A stretch of DNA of 64,000 nt from Carya illinoinensis (Eukaryota; Streptophyta; Magnoliopsida; Fagales; Juglandaceae): the NCBI RefSeq assembly GCF_018687715.1, contig NC_056762.1, forward strand, positions 33,034,864 through 33,098,863. Reading direction: 5' to 3'. Below the pieces are notes generated by a model, which saw nothing but the letters and a program-made list of their open reading frames with translations, made no database searches and was not told where the DNA came from. Made by a program: the position numbers and the translations under genes. Positions 25,475-38,461 of the stretch are shown piece by piece. Each line of letters opens with the position of its first letter. The first letter of the stretch is position 1.

Positions 25475-26474
25475 TGCGCAAGAAACTTCTCCAGGAGCAA
25501 GTTGGAGATGGAGATTGATTTGCCACATGCTTAGCCCGGCCTCTATCTTGAAATAAATACCACAACCTAACAAATAAAAATTAAAATGAAATACACGACA
25601 AAATACACTTCAAGGGATGCAATTACAGATGATACCTCTTGCAAATATGCAATCCGAAGGCCTCAAAACTGCAATAGAAACTTCTCCTAGAGCAAGTTGG
25701 AGATGGAAGAATGGCTTTATGCTATCGATAAAAACTTATTTAAGAGCAAGTTCAAAAACTTACCATCAGAAAATCAACCCAGCCAACGATGGAGGAAGGC
25801 GACGAAGATGGGCGATAGAGATGGGCGACCAACGATGGTGGGCAATGGAGATGGGTGATCGGCGATGGTGGGCAACGGCGACAAGAGAGGAAGTGATACA
25901 GAAAGCACCAAATGTAAGAGGTTAGTCATGTAGATGAATAATCCCTATGTAATGCACTTTTTGGCTTAATGTGAGATAACCCATGTGTTAAAATATAATT
26001 GGCGTTTGCCATTGGTTGAAAACCGCCCGATTGCTCCAAATCGACTCTGTTTATTTTTTGGATAAGTCAAAACAAGCATTAATCAATTTACAAAAAAAAA
26101 AAAAAATTGAAACAAAACCTTCTACATTTTTGTATATGTCAAAAGGTCACATGTAAAAAATGGTAATTAATTATCTTTTAAATTTCAAACTTGTAAACAT
26201 ATCATATTCATATGAAAAATACAAATTGATTTTTCATAAGAAAATATTCCTTTTAAGCCTCAAACTCCTTTTGAATTTTGAAAGAGATGTACAAAAATAT
26301 TCTAAGAACTTTATTTGTAAGCTCTTTCCCTTTATGATCATACTTGATTTGTTTATTTTCCTTAACTCCATTTTGTGGACAACTCAAGACTCATTTATGC
26401 TTGAACTCATTTTTATCATCTAAATCTATAAGTAAATATAGAACTTTATGTTAACCTAAAAAAATAATTTTTGA
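25475..26474. other. unassigned sequence with short direct repeats and a minisatellite
   Basis: A 28-bp-scale direct repeat (starting GAAACTTCTCC, containing GAGCAAGTTGGAGATGGA) occurs near 25488 and 25678. At about 25785-25885 an imperfect minisatellite repeats units like CGATGGTGGGCAA and GAGATGGGCGA. The 102-codon frame over it (25617-25925) has Trp/Arg/Met repeats and is a product of the minisatellite. The remainder to 26474 is AT-rich, with no gene recognised. Confidence 0.55.
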
Positions 26475-28160
26475 CATTACTCTACTGACTTGTGTATCCT
26501 TGATTGGATGCAATGTGTTTGTTCAACTACCTAAGTTGTAATTTTTAGTGTTTTGGAGCTAACATGATTTCTTTGCCCCTTGCGTAAAAAGTAGATAATT
26601 ACTTTCAAGATTTATGCTTGTCAGCAAGGTTTTAGTTACGTTTTTCCGTTGATGGTAAAAGTCATACGACGCTGAAAGGTTAAAGATATATATATTTTTT
26701 CTTTACATTTGTTAAGGATTGTTGTTGATGAAACATATCGTTAGAATAATTTATTTTTTTCATTGATCCTTTAAGTCATTGTTTGAATGATGTTCTGTTA
26801 ATGGATGCCTAATTACAATTCATTGCCTATTATTATTTTGTCTATAGAGACAAAAAGAAATAGAGAAATGACTTTTCACAGATACAAATGGAACTAAAAT
26901 ATGGTCTTCTCTATTTCATATAATAAAAGTAAGGCAGTACATGAAGTTAAAAGTATAGTTAGACACTCCATGTGACCTTGAACTCATTATGTGATGTTTA
27001 AATCCCAGCAACACTGGTTGAATACTCTTCATAGATTTCCATGAAAGATAGAAGGTCATCTATCTACCCAAAAGTTTGGAGGTTAGGGATTATGAAGTTT
27101 CCAACATTTCTAACTTAAAATTTCTCCTAAAATGAAAATTTTAACTCGATACGACTTCATACTATACTGTTATCTGTTAAGTTTTTCTCGCTTAAAGATG
27201 AACTTCTTGCTTCCACTACAAAAGAGTTCACTTTTTGCAAGGAAACAATGGTTGCAAAAAGACAATTCTTGTTTCAAAAAATTATTTATATCGATAAAAT
27301 GTCGCTGTATTACTCTTACAAATTCTAGGTCGTAAAAAGTTTATCGTAATGAAATTCTTTTTCATTGCTAACAGTGCATTTTGGCAATGATATTTTACCA
27401 TTGCTAATTTCATATGCGATTTTAGCCTAGAAATTCCCTAACAAAAACAAAAGTAGTTTTCATTGCAATTACCTATATTTGCAACTAAATTGTTTTCATT
27501 GCAAATATATTTAAAAACTTTTTATCATTGCAAAATATATTTTCCTTAAAAGAAAATTTGATTGTTAACAATGTTTCTAATTATATCCAAAATTATGATT
27601 CAAAAATATCTATGGTATCGTCGCAAATATGCTTATTTGCAACCAAATTATGGTTGTTGCAAATATTTATATTACCAAGGATATACCTTTGGTTGCAACT
27701 AACTAATTCTAAGGAAAAAGAAAATCTATTTGCAATGAATATACGTATCCACATGCTGTAACTTAGTGCAAAAGAGAGGATTTTTAGGATCCTTTCACAT
27801 ATTGTAAGCCCTTACAATAGTGGAAATTTTCAAAACCTTATTGCAACTAACAACATCGTAAATAAGGCAAAATCTCCCTCATTAAGATATAACAACAATG
27901 ACATTAATATAAGCACCACAACTTGTAAATAGAAAAAATATTACTTTATACAACATGTAACAAATCTACACATCTCATCACTTTGCATGGTACACAACCA
28001 CATCGCAAACTACATAATAATCTCATCGCTTCACATCACATACAAAACACATAAGTACAACATAATTTTACAATTCCATCAATAGTCATTTTCACAGTCA
28101 GTCCATAGAACCATTTATCACACATTTCATCACTAAAGTAGTGACCAAAACACCCAATCA

Positions 28161-28181
28161 GTCTCAATCCTCCAAACAAAG
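28161..28181. repeat. left target-site duplication of the LINE
   Basis: A 21-bp sequence beginning GTCTCAATCC is repeated exactly at 33888-33908, after the poly(A) tail. This is the hallmark of target-primed reverse transcription. Confidence 0.97.
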
Positions 28182-28305
28182 AGAAAGAGAGAGGGGTCGA
28201 AGAATTTTTGGGAGCTTATCCTCCTCTCCTGGTTTTCAAGGTGAGGTTTTTTCTCTCATTGAAGAGTCTGGTCTCTTAAGCTATCTCTGATAGTTTGAAG
28301 AGGAA

Positions 28306-29739
28306 ATGGAAGAGGATTTAGCTATGAAGTGGGAGGCTCTCAGCCTTATTGAAAAGGAGCAAGGAGAGGTTGTTATCTCACACAGCTCAAAGGAAAGGAT
28401 GGTGAAACAAGGACAACATTGTCTACTGGCTATGGTCATCGCTGAGAGGGCTATCAATAAGGAGGCTTTCAAAAACACTATGGCAAAAGCCTGGAAATGC
28501 ACTAGCTGGATGCAGTTTTCTGAAGTAGGGAGCAACCAATATCTAGTAGAATTTCACCTAGAATAGGACCTGGAACAGGTGCTACAAGGAAGGCCATGGT
28601 GCTTTGACAGATGGTTGGTCTGTTTACACTCATTCGAAGGAAAGAAGTCAGTTAAAGAAATCCCTTTCTCTATGGAGATCTTCTGGGTGCAGGCACACAA
28701 CACACCTTTTGCAAGCATGAATTCGGATGTTGGCCAATAGATTGGAAATAGCATTGGAAAATGTTTAGAAGTACAAGCAGATACCAGAGGGATATGCTGG
28801 GGAGAATTCATACGTATGAAGGTGGAACTCGACATTACAAAGCCAATACAAAGAGGTCTTTTCCTTACGTTTGAAGGGAAGAAGTCATGGATTGTTCTGA
28901 AGTATGAAAGATTGCCCAACATGTGCTTTAGGTGTGGTTGCATAAAGCACAATGCCAAAGGCTGTTATGCTAACAACACAGGTAGTGAAATGAGGCAGTA
29001 TGGACCATGGTTACGAGCTCCAGAAACCAGACCTATGGATGGTGAGAAGAAAAAGTATGGAACAGACAGCAGCAAGCATGACCATGGTGAACAGAAATGG
29101 AAAACAGACAAGGAGGTCAGGGATGACCCTGCTACCAAGGAACCTGACATCTCAACAACTAGGCAGACACCAAAGCACACTGATGCAGACAGTTCAACAG
29201 CTCGAGGAGGAAACAAGCAGACATCTGCCAACCCATCACTTGCAAAAGGTACCTTCCTTCCTGTAGAGGAAACAGTGAGGCTACCTATGTGTAATGTCAT
29301 CTCTGAGTATATAAACCAAACTGAACCGTGCTTAATGAGAAAAAGCAACAAACCAGATTTCCCAAAGAATGATATGCAAATATGTCAACAAATAAGGCCC
29401 TAGGTAGGCTCAGTGGGAAAAAGTCATACTGATGGGCTTAAGGACCAAGTATCATCTTTAGCCCTTTTTTTCTCTGATCAGGTGCAAGTGCTGCAGGAAA
29501 TTAAGAAAAAGGCCACATGGAAGAGAAAGGCTCGTGACAAAAATCCGGGCCAACTTACTACTGAGACAACTAGTAACAAAGAAAATACCATTCCAGTTTT
29601 AAGCAAAAGGCAGAACCATGAGGAATCTTCCTCTGTCAAGCCACAAAGGAAAAAAATAAAACAGGAGGGGGTGGAACCAGAACAACAGAATGGTGAGGAG
29701 ATGGTGGTGGCTGGATCCCAGCCCCACCAGTGGTTATGA
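28306..29739 (+). pseudogene. LINE ORF1 (nucleic-acid-binding Gag-like protein), interrupted
   Basis: One frame runs from the ATG at 28306 to the TGA at 29737-29739, about 477 codons. In-frame stops fall at 28564, 28738 and 29401. The N-terminal part resembles the DUF4283 domain of plant LINE ORF1 proteins (FHLE before the first stop, FWVQAHNTPFA after it). It is followed by a zinc knuckle beginning CFRCGCIKHNAKGC near 28924. The tail is Lys/Gln-rich. Such proteins bind element RNA. The stops rule out a full product. Confidence 0.85.
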
Positions 29740-32700
29740 GTTGCTTGAGCTGGAACTGCCGAGAGCTTGGGAACCCTCGGAGAGTGAATAACTTGCATTT
29801 TTTAGTGCAATCCAAGTCTCCCACCTTTGTTTTCTTAATGGAAACAAAGAGCAGAAGATCTAGAGTGGAAACTGTCAAGAGAGTGTTGTAGTATGAAAAC
29901 AGTTTTATTGTTGATGCAGTAGGGGCTAGAGGTGGCGTTGCATTTCTATGGAAGCAAGACACAGAGGCAGAGGTGATCTCATACACCAACTCACACATAT
30001 CCTTACAAGTCTCATCTGGGCATGTACCAAAGAAATGGATTCTAACTGGTTTTTATGGAAACCCTGTCACAGAAGCTAGAAGGGGTAGCTGGGAGCTTTT
30101 GGAGAGTTTGAATCCTAATGACAATTTGGGATGGCTGTATTGGAGATTTTAATGAAATGCTCCACTTTAATGAGAAGAAAGGGGGCCCTGCAAGACCACA
30201 AAAACAGATGGACAGGTTCCAGGAAGCAGTGACTAAGTGTGGCCTTTTTGATATGGGGTATGTTGGAAGTAAGTTCATGTGGAACAATGGGAGACAAGGA
30301 CCAGCTTTCATTAAAGAAAGGTTGGACAGAGCATTTTGTAATGGCCAATGGTCAGACCAAAACAATGATGCAAGAGTTCACATACTGCCAACTCTCAGTT
30401 CTGACCATAGTCCACTGTGGATCACCTATAACCAACTACCAAGACCAGGCCCCTCGGAAACAAAGACATTCAGGTTTGAAGCCAAGTGGCTCCTAGATGA
30501 GGAGTGCTACAAGCAAGTGGAAAACTCATGGAAAACCCCAAAAAATGCTAGAGGAAAGATGGAGTGCATGTTAGCAGGCCTTCAGCACTGCAAGGAAAAA
30601 TTGAACCAGTGGAGTGGAAAAAAGTCTGGCAACACAAGAAGAAGGGTAAGGGATAACATGGATGCATTAGCTCAGCTCCAAAACAGGAATTCAGGTCACC
30701 TAACTGAACAAGTAAGACACCTTCAGAGAGATATAGATACAGCACTAGAAATGGAAAACATCAAGTGGAAGCAAAGGGCAAAGAAGAAGTGTTTGAAGGA
30801 GGGAGACAGGAATACAAAATTTTTCCACCAAGCTGCTACACAGAGAAGGAAAACAAATCTTATTAAAGGAATACTTGATAACCAAGACGATTTGGTCGAG
30901 TCAAAAGAAGGAATCAGTGGCCTTTTTCAAGAGTATTACACTGACCTTTTCACTTCCTCGAGACCCAATTTAGAAACTGAATGTGTTCTTTCTTTAGAGA
31001 CCAAAGTAACCAGCTTACAAAATGGGTAGCTAGCAAAAGCCTACTGTAGACAGGAAGTAGAAGATGCAGTTTTCCATATGGAAGGGATGAGTTCACCAGG
31101 CCCAGATGGTTTTCCTACCCTTTTCTACCAAAAGCACTGGAGCATTGTAGGAGACCAAGTTACAGAAGCTGTGCTCAATGTTCTGAACTCAGAAGGCAGC
31201 TTGGAGAGCATCAACAACACACTCATCTCCCTCATACCAAAGAAGAAGGAATCTCTAAGGGTAACAGATTTCAGACCTATCTCTTTGTGCAATGTAATAT
31301 ACAAGATTATTTCTAAGATGATTGCAAATAGATTAAAAAGGATCCTGCCGTGTATTATTTCACCATCTCAATCGGCATTCATACCTTCTAGATTAATATC
31401 TGATAATATAGTAGTGGCATTTGAGGCACTACATACTATGAAGTGTAGAATGTCAGGAAAAGAGGGCTATATGGCACTCAAACTCGATATGAGCAAGGCT
31501 TATGATCGAGTTGAGTGGGGTTTCCTAAGAGCAATCCTATACAAGATGGGTTTCTGCAGAAAATGGGTGGAAATGGTGATGAGGTGTGTAGAGACAGTCA
31601 AGTATTCTCTTCTAGTGAATGGTACAGCTCAACCACAATTCTCTCCAACTCGAGGTATAATACAGGGTGACCCTCTGTCACCCTACCTTTTTATCATGTG
31701 TGCAGAGGCTTTAAGTAATTTAATGACCAGAGCTGAGGAGAACAGGCATATACATGGAATACCAGTAGCCAGAGGTCAACTGAAGGTGTCCCACCTCTTC
31801 TTTGCAGATGATAGCCTGGTTTTCTGCAAGGCAAAAGCTGAAGAATGGGTCAAATTGATAAACCTTTTGAAATGCTATGAAATGGCTTCGGGGCAAAGGT
31901 TGAACATTGAGAAAACTTCCATAATATTCAGCAAAAACACAGCAAGAGCTACTCAGGGTTATATCACATCAATTGCAGGGGTCAGAACAGCAATGGCTTA
32001 TGAAAGGTATTTGGGCCTTCCCTCAGTCGTTGGGAGACACAAGGTTAAGACCTTCAAGGCAATCCTAGACAACATAAAGCAGAAGCTGAACAGCAAGTTT
32101 ACTAGACCCCTCTCCTTGGCAGGGAAAGAAATATACCTGAAAGCAATCGTGCAAGCACTGCCAACCTACACAATGAGTGTTTTCAAATTGCCATTAAGTC
32201 TCCTACAAGCTATCAATAGTGCAATGGCAAATTTTTGGTGGGGTCAACAAGAAAAAGGAAACAAACTACACTGGCTTTCATGGAAGAAGATGGGGCAGTC
32301 GAAGAGGGATGGAGGGTTGGGTTTTAGAGACTTGGAAACCTTCAACACAGCCTTACTTTCAAAGCAATGCTGGAGAATACTCCAGGACCCTAATTCTCTG
32401 GCAGCAAAGGTGATAAAAGCTAAATACTTCCCTAAATCCTCGTTTCTACTAGCCAAGATTGGATCAAAACCATCCTATGTATGGAGAAGCTTAATTTCTG
32501 CAAGGCATATTATTGAAAGAGAGGCCTATTGGAGAATTGGCACAGGAGAAAAAACCAAAGTGTGGTCAGATAAATGGATTCTTAGGAGCACACCCACCAA
32601 GGCCACAAGTAACCAGAAGATCCTTGAAGCAAATGCAAGTGTATCTGAACTCATTGACCCCCACAATAAGTGCTGGAAATCTGAGCTAGTCAGGGAAGTT

Positions 32701-33843
32701 TTTGACCAGGAGGAAGCTAACTTGATACTTAGGATACCTATAAGCTCCCTCAGAACAGAAGATAAGCTGGTATGGAATGGATCAAGAGGGGGTTCCTTCT
32801 CAGTTCGAAGTGCTTACCACCTGGAAAAGGCTAGGGAGGTGGCAGTTAAGGGTCAAGCATCAACAAGCACTAGTGCTGGTGAAATTTGGAGAGGAATATG
32901 GAAACTTAGAGTCACCCCTAATGAGAGAATGTTCCTCTGGAGGGCTTGTAAAGAAACCCTTCCAACTCAATCCAATCTTTACAAAAAGAAGGTTGTCCCA
33001 AATCCTTTGTGCCTTATATGTCAAAGAGAGGAAGAGGACTCAACACATGCTTTGTGGTCGTGTGAAGCTGCCAGAGATGTGTGGGGCCAATGCTCAAAGA
33101 GATTACAAAAATGCACACTATCCCACACCCCCATGCTGCAACTCTTAGAAAGCCTTTTCCAGTTGCTCACTGAAGAGGAGCTAGAGGAGTTCACCGTGGT
33201 GGCAAGGAAGCTATGGCTTAGAAGGAATGCATTCATCTTCAACCAAGAGTTCTGGCCGCCATACAAGATCACCAGGGAAGTGAAAGAGAGAACTCAATGG
33301 GACCAGGAAGAACAGGAAAGGGCAAGGCAGCAGGTCCACATGCATGGAAGGACAACTTCTTCTAAATCTAAGTGGAGACCACCACCTCAGGATTGGTTTA
33401 AAGTTAATTGGGATGGAGTTGTGAACAAGATAAAAGGTTTTGTTGGGATGGGGGTGGTAGTAAGGGACTGTCAAGGCATGGTTGTAGCAACACTGAGGAA
33501 AAGAAAGCCCCTACTCACAGATCCTTTTCTGGCCGAATCTTATGGGGCTCTAAAGGCTGTTCAGTTTGCAAGGGACCTGGGGCTGTCAAAGGTGGTGCTG
33601 GAAGGTGACTCACTCCAAGCCATACAAGCTTTGCAGGGGGACCAAGAGGTGTGGTGCAGTGCTAGCATGTTCCTTTTCGAAGCTAAGTTAGGACTTATAA
33701 ATTTTGCAAGGTGGGAAGTCTCTCATGTTAGGAGAGATGGTAATGTTGTAGCTCACATTCTTGCAAAGAATGCTCTTTCCATTTCAGATTGTATCATCAC
33801 TATGGAGGAATACCCTATGTGTATTTCTAGTTCATTGAAATGA
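29736..33843 (+). pseudogene. LINE ORF2 (endonuclease, reverse transcriptase, RNase H), interrupted
   Basis: The ATG at 29736 overlaps the ORF1 stop as ATGA. The endonuclease starts with SWNCRELGNP, has a stop at 29889 and shifts frame near 30120-30147. The new frame continues with GDFNEM and runs to a stop at 31027. From 31078 there are 921 open codons in the same frame. These contain the RT motif LKLDMSKAYDRVEW (Asp at residue 137), FADD at 242-245, a zinc-binding RT-associated domain (CLICQREEEDSTHALWSC) and RNase H (NWDG, AESYGALKA, EGDS). The long open 3' portion against a broken 5' third suggests moderate age. Confidence 0.92.
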
Positions 33844-33871
33844 AAAGTTCTAAAGGCTTGTTTCTGCCTTC

Positions 33872-33887
33872 AAAAAAAAAAAAAAAA
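33872..33887 (+). other. LINE poly(A) tail
   Basis: Sixteen A residues directly before the right target duplication. Confidence 0.95.
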
Positions 33888-34416
33888 GTCTCAATCCTCC
33901 AAACAAAGGCATAACACCTAAACACAGAGTCCATGAACAATAATTTCAAAATATATGCAATAGAGGATTAAATGAAAAACAAGCAATAGTACTTCGATAA
34001 GATTATGAACCATTCTTAAACGTGTAAAAAGTGTGATCCATCAACACAATAAATTTTGTAATACCAACAACAAGATTTTGGAGCTCAGTACTGAGTACCA
34101 CTTACCTCCTTGCACAGAGAGAATTTTCTAGATACATGACGGTGCTCCGATCTTCTTCTAAAAAGCTGGTGCGTTGCGAGTAGTAGAGTAGCTCTGTAGT
34201 GTGAATAGGGGCGGCCTACACACTGAGAGGGAGGGAGGGAAACCAAGAGGAAGATTGTGAAAGAATGGGAGAATTAGATCGAGGGAGGGAAGAGACGGTG
34301 AATGTGATGGAGACAGAGATTGAGGACTGACCGTGGCCGGCATCTAACTGATGTGGTATGATGGGATGCTAGTGGCCGCCATAGTTTTCAAACCTAAAAA
34401 TAGATTTGGGTTTCCC

Positions 34417-34420
<4 letters not shown>

Positions 34421-34488
<68 letters not shown>
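34421..34488. repeat. compound (TG)n(GA)n microsatellite
   Basis: (TG)n to 34448, then (GA)n to 34488, inside the CACTA element. Confidence 0.96.
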
Positions 34489-34498
<10 letters not shown>

Positions 34499-34740
34499 AT
34501 GGTGGTCGAGGGAGGGGTGGAGATGCTTATAGGGTTGAGGAGCTAAGACGATCCTAGAGTCAAACGTTAGCGATGGATGGTTGTGGTGACACTAAAACTA
34601 AGGGAGAGGAGACGAGAAAGAGAGTGCAAGAGAGGGAGGAGAGAAATCAGAGGAGGGGTGAGTGAGAACAAGAGGGATGCGGGGGAAAAATGACCGGCAA
34701 GGAGCTACAACAATGTATTGCATCCAACAGAATCAGAAAT

Positions 34741-34844
<104 letters not shown>

Positions 34845-36237
34845 GGGATGGGAGATTTGGGTTCGGAAGATGAATGGTTAGTCACTAGAAGGGGGAAGAT
34901 GGAGGGAAGGGGATCGGGAATGGGGTAGGGGAAAAGGAATGGAAGAGACTGAGTTTATGTACTGAGGACAAAACAACGTTGTTTTTGGTCTCCAGCAGGT
35001 TGGGTGTTCTTTTTTCTTTTATTTTCTTTGTATTTTCGAAGGTTGGGCCTTGGGTTTTCACAAATAGTTTATAAATATTTTGTAACCATATAGAATTCGT
35101 TACAAATACTCGTTATTAATAATGAAATCATCATCTTTGTTGGAATTGTAAAAAAATATTACTAGTTTCAATGAGTATTTGCAATGAATGAGAATTTGCC
35201 ATTATTAGCCAAGTCAAACTTTCAATACATATTCTTATTATTAACAACAAATTATCATCACTGCAAAAGTATATGAATTAGTATCTGATTATTTGCAACA
35301 AAAAATAAATTGTTGGAAGTAACTTTTTTTATTTGTTACGACGAATTTCATTGCAATTAGGATTTAGTGATTTGCAACATGAATAAGATTTGTTGGAAAC
35401 ATTCATTTTTCATTGCAATTATTCACTTATTTACAAAGATTTAAGCTTCATTGGAAAAACTTGTTATTCTTATTTGCAACAGCCATTTTTGTTGGAATTA
35501 TAAACGATGTCATCGAAAAATCTATGTATTCTTATTCTTATTTGCAAACAAATTACGGTCTTTGGGAATGTGTGTTCTTATTTGCAACGACCATCTTCGT
35601 TGGAGTTGTAAAAAATATCATTGGAAAATATTTTTTACTATTGTTGAGTCTACTTTTATGATTAATACCAACGAGGATTTGCCATTGCAAAATCTTCGTT
35701 GCAAATCCAACTATTTCCAACAAGATACTTTTAATCGTTGCATTATTAGCAACGAAAATAATTTTTGTTGCAAATTTTTATTGCAAAAGCTCAACTCTAT
35801 TGTAGTGTTCATGTTTCAATTTTCTAATTGTGAACTCCAAAAATCGTTCGTGAATTATTAGGACTTTGTTACATTGGTACCCTTTTTAGCTAATGTTTAT
35901 AATTTATTTATGTGTGAGCTCTAGATGCATGTTTATTTCTTATCCAGCTAATAGTATGGTTGGAAATGGGTATATGACCAATTAAGGTTATCTGGCTCCC
36001 GCGCATTACTCTTATAACGTGATGATTATTGGAGCATCAAACATAATTGAAACAAGCGCACTTGACGGAACTAAAACAAGAAAATCTGAAGCACCTGGAG
36101 CACCCGAGTCTTCAGCAAAACAAAATCTTCAACTGTTGTGCAGAGTGAAAGAAACAACTTCATGATCCTTGGGACTCTTATCTTGTTTAAATTTAAATAC
36201 TTCCGCATCATATGTAATTAGTTATACCTGTGTATTA

Positions 36238-36651
36238 TGTTGGAAATTTGGACCTCCAAATTCACCCCCCCTAGGATCTACCCTTTGCAGGCATAACAAG
36301 AAAAATAGAGAAATAATAACAACACAAGAAATTTACGTGAAAACTCCAAAACATGAGAAAAACCACCAGACCCAGAGAAGAAAATTCACTATGTGAAAAA
36401 TTGTTACAATCATACAATTTTTCTCCTCACCACACCCACAAAGCTACCCCACTAATAAATCTTTAACTCTACACCTCTTCCCTTTTTACAAAAGGCAAAT
36501 AGAGGAATTTAACTAAAGTCAAAAGTTACTAGATAAGCTTTCAACTGGTGCACTTAAACTAAGAGGCTAAGCCTCTTATTTATAATGCATGGCCTGTGCC
36601 AATTTTATTAATCCCACCGATGTGGGACTAACAAATAAGCAAAAGTCAACA
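36238..36651 (-). repeat. 3' LTR of the gag-only element
   Basis: On the element's strand it begins TGTTGACTTTTG and ends AAATTTCCAACA, the canonical TG..CA. Confidence 0.95.
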
Positions 36652-37006
36652 ATCTCCACCTTGCGACTTTGACTAGTCCCACAGCCAAGCTCCACCTCAA
36701 TGAAGATCTTTATAGCTTCCGCTATCATGCTTCACCATAAAAGCATACTCACTCAGAATAAACCAATTCCAAACATTTCACTTCGGCCCATGTCGAAAAC
36801 AACATTGCTAAAAATTATGGTGTAACTTCCACATTTGGCTCTCCTGGAAGTTCATCAGCCATCGACATGAATTTCGACCACACACCCTGCATCAATGTCA
36901 AACCAATGCCTATGCGCAAACTTGTGGACCCGCTAATATTAACACATCCTCTATCATGGCAACTTTGGGAATTAGCGACATGCCATGAGGATGTACATGT
37001 CTCTTT

Positions 37007-37858
37007 TTAAAGATCGAAATCTTCCATAGAGAGAGACACAATATTAGCATCAATATCAGTATCTCCATTTACTGACTTGGAGCCACTTGCCGAACCTGCT
37101 TCAGCTCTTGGACAATTTTTCTTGACGTGCCCAGATTGTCCACACCCCCAGCAAACTACTTTTTTCTTCATGGAGTTCTTCATCTTCCCATTTCCAGCTG
37201 CTACCATCGCTAAGTTCTCAAGTGGAACATTACTTCCACTACTTAGTCTCCTCTCTTCAGAAAAGATTTTACTAGTAACCTCTGAAAAAATTATTTTCTC
37301 CTTCCTATGTATCAAAATAGGTTTCATGTGCTCATAGGAAGATGGAAGAGACCAGATGAGTCTCAAGGCTTGATCCTCATCATCAATTTTAACTCCAATA
37401 GCTTCTAACTCAGCGACAATGTCATTGAGAACACTTAAATAATCTGAAATAGTTATACCTTCACTCATCCGCAGTGTATGAAACTGCTCCTTCAGGTACA
37501 CACGATTTGAGACGCCTTTCGTCTGATACAACTCTTCAAGTTTTTCCCAGAGTTCATTTGCCATAGATATTCTATGCACATTTGCAAGAACATTTTTGGC
37601 CAAGCACAGACGTATCGCACTTGCTGTTCTCAAATCCAGATCCTCCCAATTTTCATCGCTCATTTTAGATCTGCTCCTTTCACCAGTCACACTAGTACCA
37701 GTGCTGATTTCAGGTGTTGTTCTGCCCTTCAATGCCTTGTGTAATCTTAATTGAATCAAGATATCCTTGACTTGTACTTGCCACAAGCCAAAATTAATTC
37801 TCTCATCAAATTTCTCCACCTCAAATTTGACAAGATTTGAAGGCATACTTCTTAGCAT
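37007..37858 (-). CDS. Copia-type Gag polyprotein, intact ORF
   Basis: 283 codons with a normal start and stop. The UBN2-type Gag core is recognisable: WQVQVKDILIQLRL near residue 26, LWEKLEELYQTKG, LKEQFHTLRMSEG and a TISDYLSVLNDI stretch. A CCHC zinc knuckle (CWGCGQSGHVKKNC) lies near residue 236 for RNA packaging. Gag proteins build the virus-like particle in the cytoplasm. The frame ends 355 bp before the 3' LTR without continuing into protease. It is the only uninterrupted retroelement gene in the window. Confidence 0.9.
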   Translation of the reverse strand: MLRSMPSNLVKFEVEKFDERINFGLWQVQVKDILIQLRLHKALKGRTTPEISTGTSVTGERSRSKMSDENWEDLDLRTASAIRLCLAKNVLANVHRISMANELWEKLEELYQTKGVSNRVYLKEQFHTLRMSEGITISDYLSVLNDIVAELEAIGVKIDDEDQALRLIWSLPSSYEHMKPILIHRKEKIIFSEVTSKIFSEERRLSSGSNVPLENLAMVAAGNGKMKNSMKKKVVCWGCGQSGHVKKNCPRAEAGSASGSKSVNGDTDIDANIVSLSMEDFDL

Positions 37859-38033
37859 TGCTTTGATGAATTTACTGTAGAAATGAATAATACCTCACTA
37901 ATTCAGTTCCTAGGAAAGATTGGAGGGTCACAATGTACACACTTAAAATTTTCAATCTCCTAGACAGAACCTCCTTAGACTGTACGTATCCACACTACCA
38001 CACCAAAGCTCCACCCCACAAAAAGAACCTAGT

Positions 38034-38046
38034 GGCTCTGATACCA
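38034..38046 (-). promoter_or_regulatory. primer-binding site of the gag-only element
   Basis: Minus strand reads TGGTATCAGAGCC, two bases inside the 5' LTR. It matches the initiator-Met tRNA complement. Confidence 0.93.
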
Positions 38047-38048
38047 AT

Positions 38049-38461
38049 TGTTGGAAATTTGGACCTCCAAATTCACCCCCCCAGGATCTACCCTTTGCAG
38101 GCATAACAAGAAAAATAGAGAAATAATAATAACACAAGAAATTTACGTGGAAACTCCAAAACAGGAGAAAAACCACCAGACCCAGAGAAGAAAATTCACT
38201 ATGTAAAAAATTGTTACAATCACACAATTTTTCTCCTCACCACACCCACAAAGCTACCCCACTAATAAATCTTTAACTCTACACCTCTTCCCTTTTTACA
38301 AAAGGCTAATAGAGGAATTTAACTAAAGTCAAAAGTTATTAGATAAGGTTTCAACTGGTACACTTAAACTAAGAGGCTAAGTCTCTTATTTATAATGCAT
38401 GGCCTGTGCCAATTTTATTAATCCCACCGATGTGGGACTAACAAATAAGCAAAAGTCAACA
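38049..38461 (-). repeat. 5' LTR of the gag-only element
   Basis: Carries a TATA box (TATAAATAA on the minus strand, 38387-38395) and is flanked on the right by the TATTA duplication. Confidence 0.95.

Larger units (their letters stand above)
28182..33887 (+). mobile_element. full-length L1-type LINE nested in the CACTA element
   Basis: 5.7 kb with a short 5' leader, ORF1, overlapping ORF2 and a 16-A tail (33872-33887), bounded by exact 21-bp target duplications (28161-28181 and 33888-33908). Both ORFs are interrupted, so the copy is inactive. The C-terminal RNase H identifies a plant L1 lineage. Confidence 0.96.
36238..38461 (-). mobile_element. gag-only LTR retrotransposon (TR-GAG type)
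   Basis: 2.2 kb on the minus strand: LTRs at 36238-36651 and 38049-38461, exact 5-bp duplication TATTA (36233-36237 and 38462-38466), initiator-Met primer-binding site (38034-38046) and polypurine tract (36652-36665). The only ORF is gag. No protease, integrase, RT or RNase H is present, and the 355 bp between gag and the 3' LTR is non-coding. It would need Pol supplied by another Copia element. The LTRs differ by about ten substitutions and one indel by eye (about 2-3%). Confidence 0.93.

Noticed and set aside
28965..29351. 128-codon minus-strand frame inside LINE ORF1
   Set aside because: Antisense shadow of the zinc-knuckle protein region; no domain.
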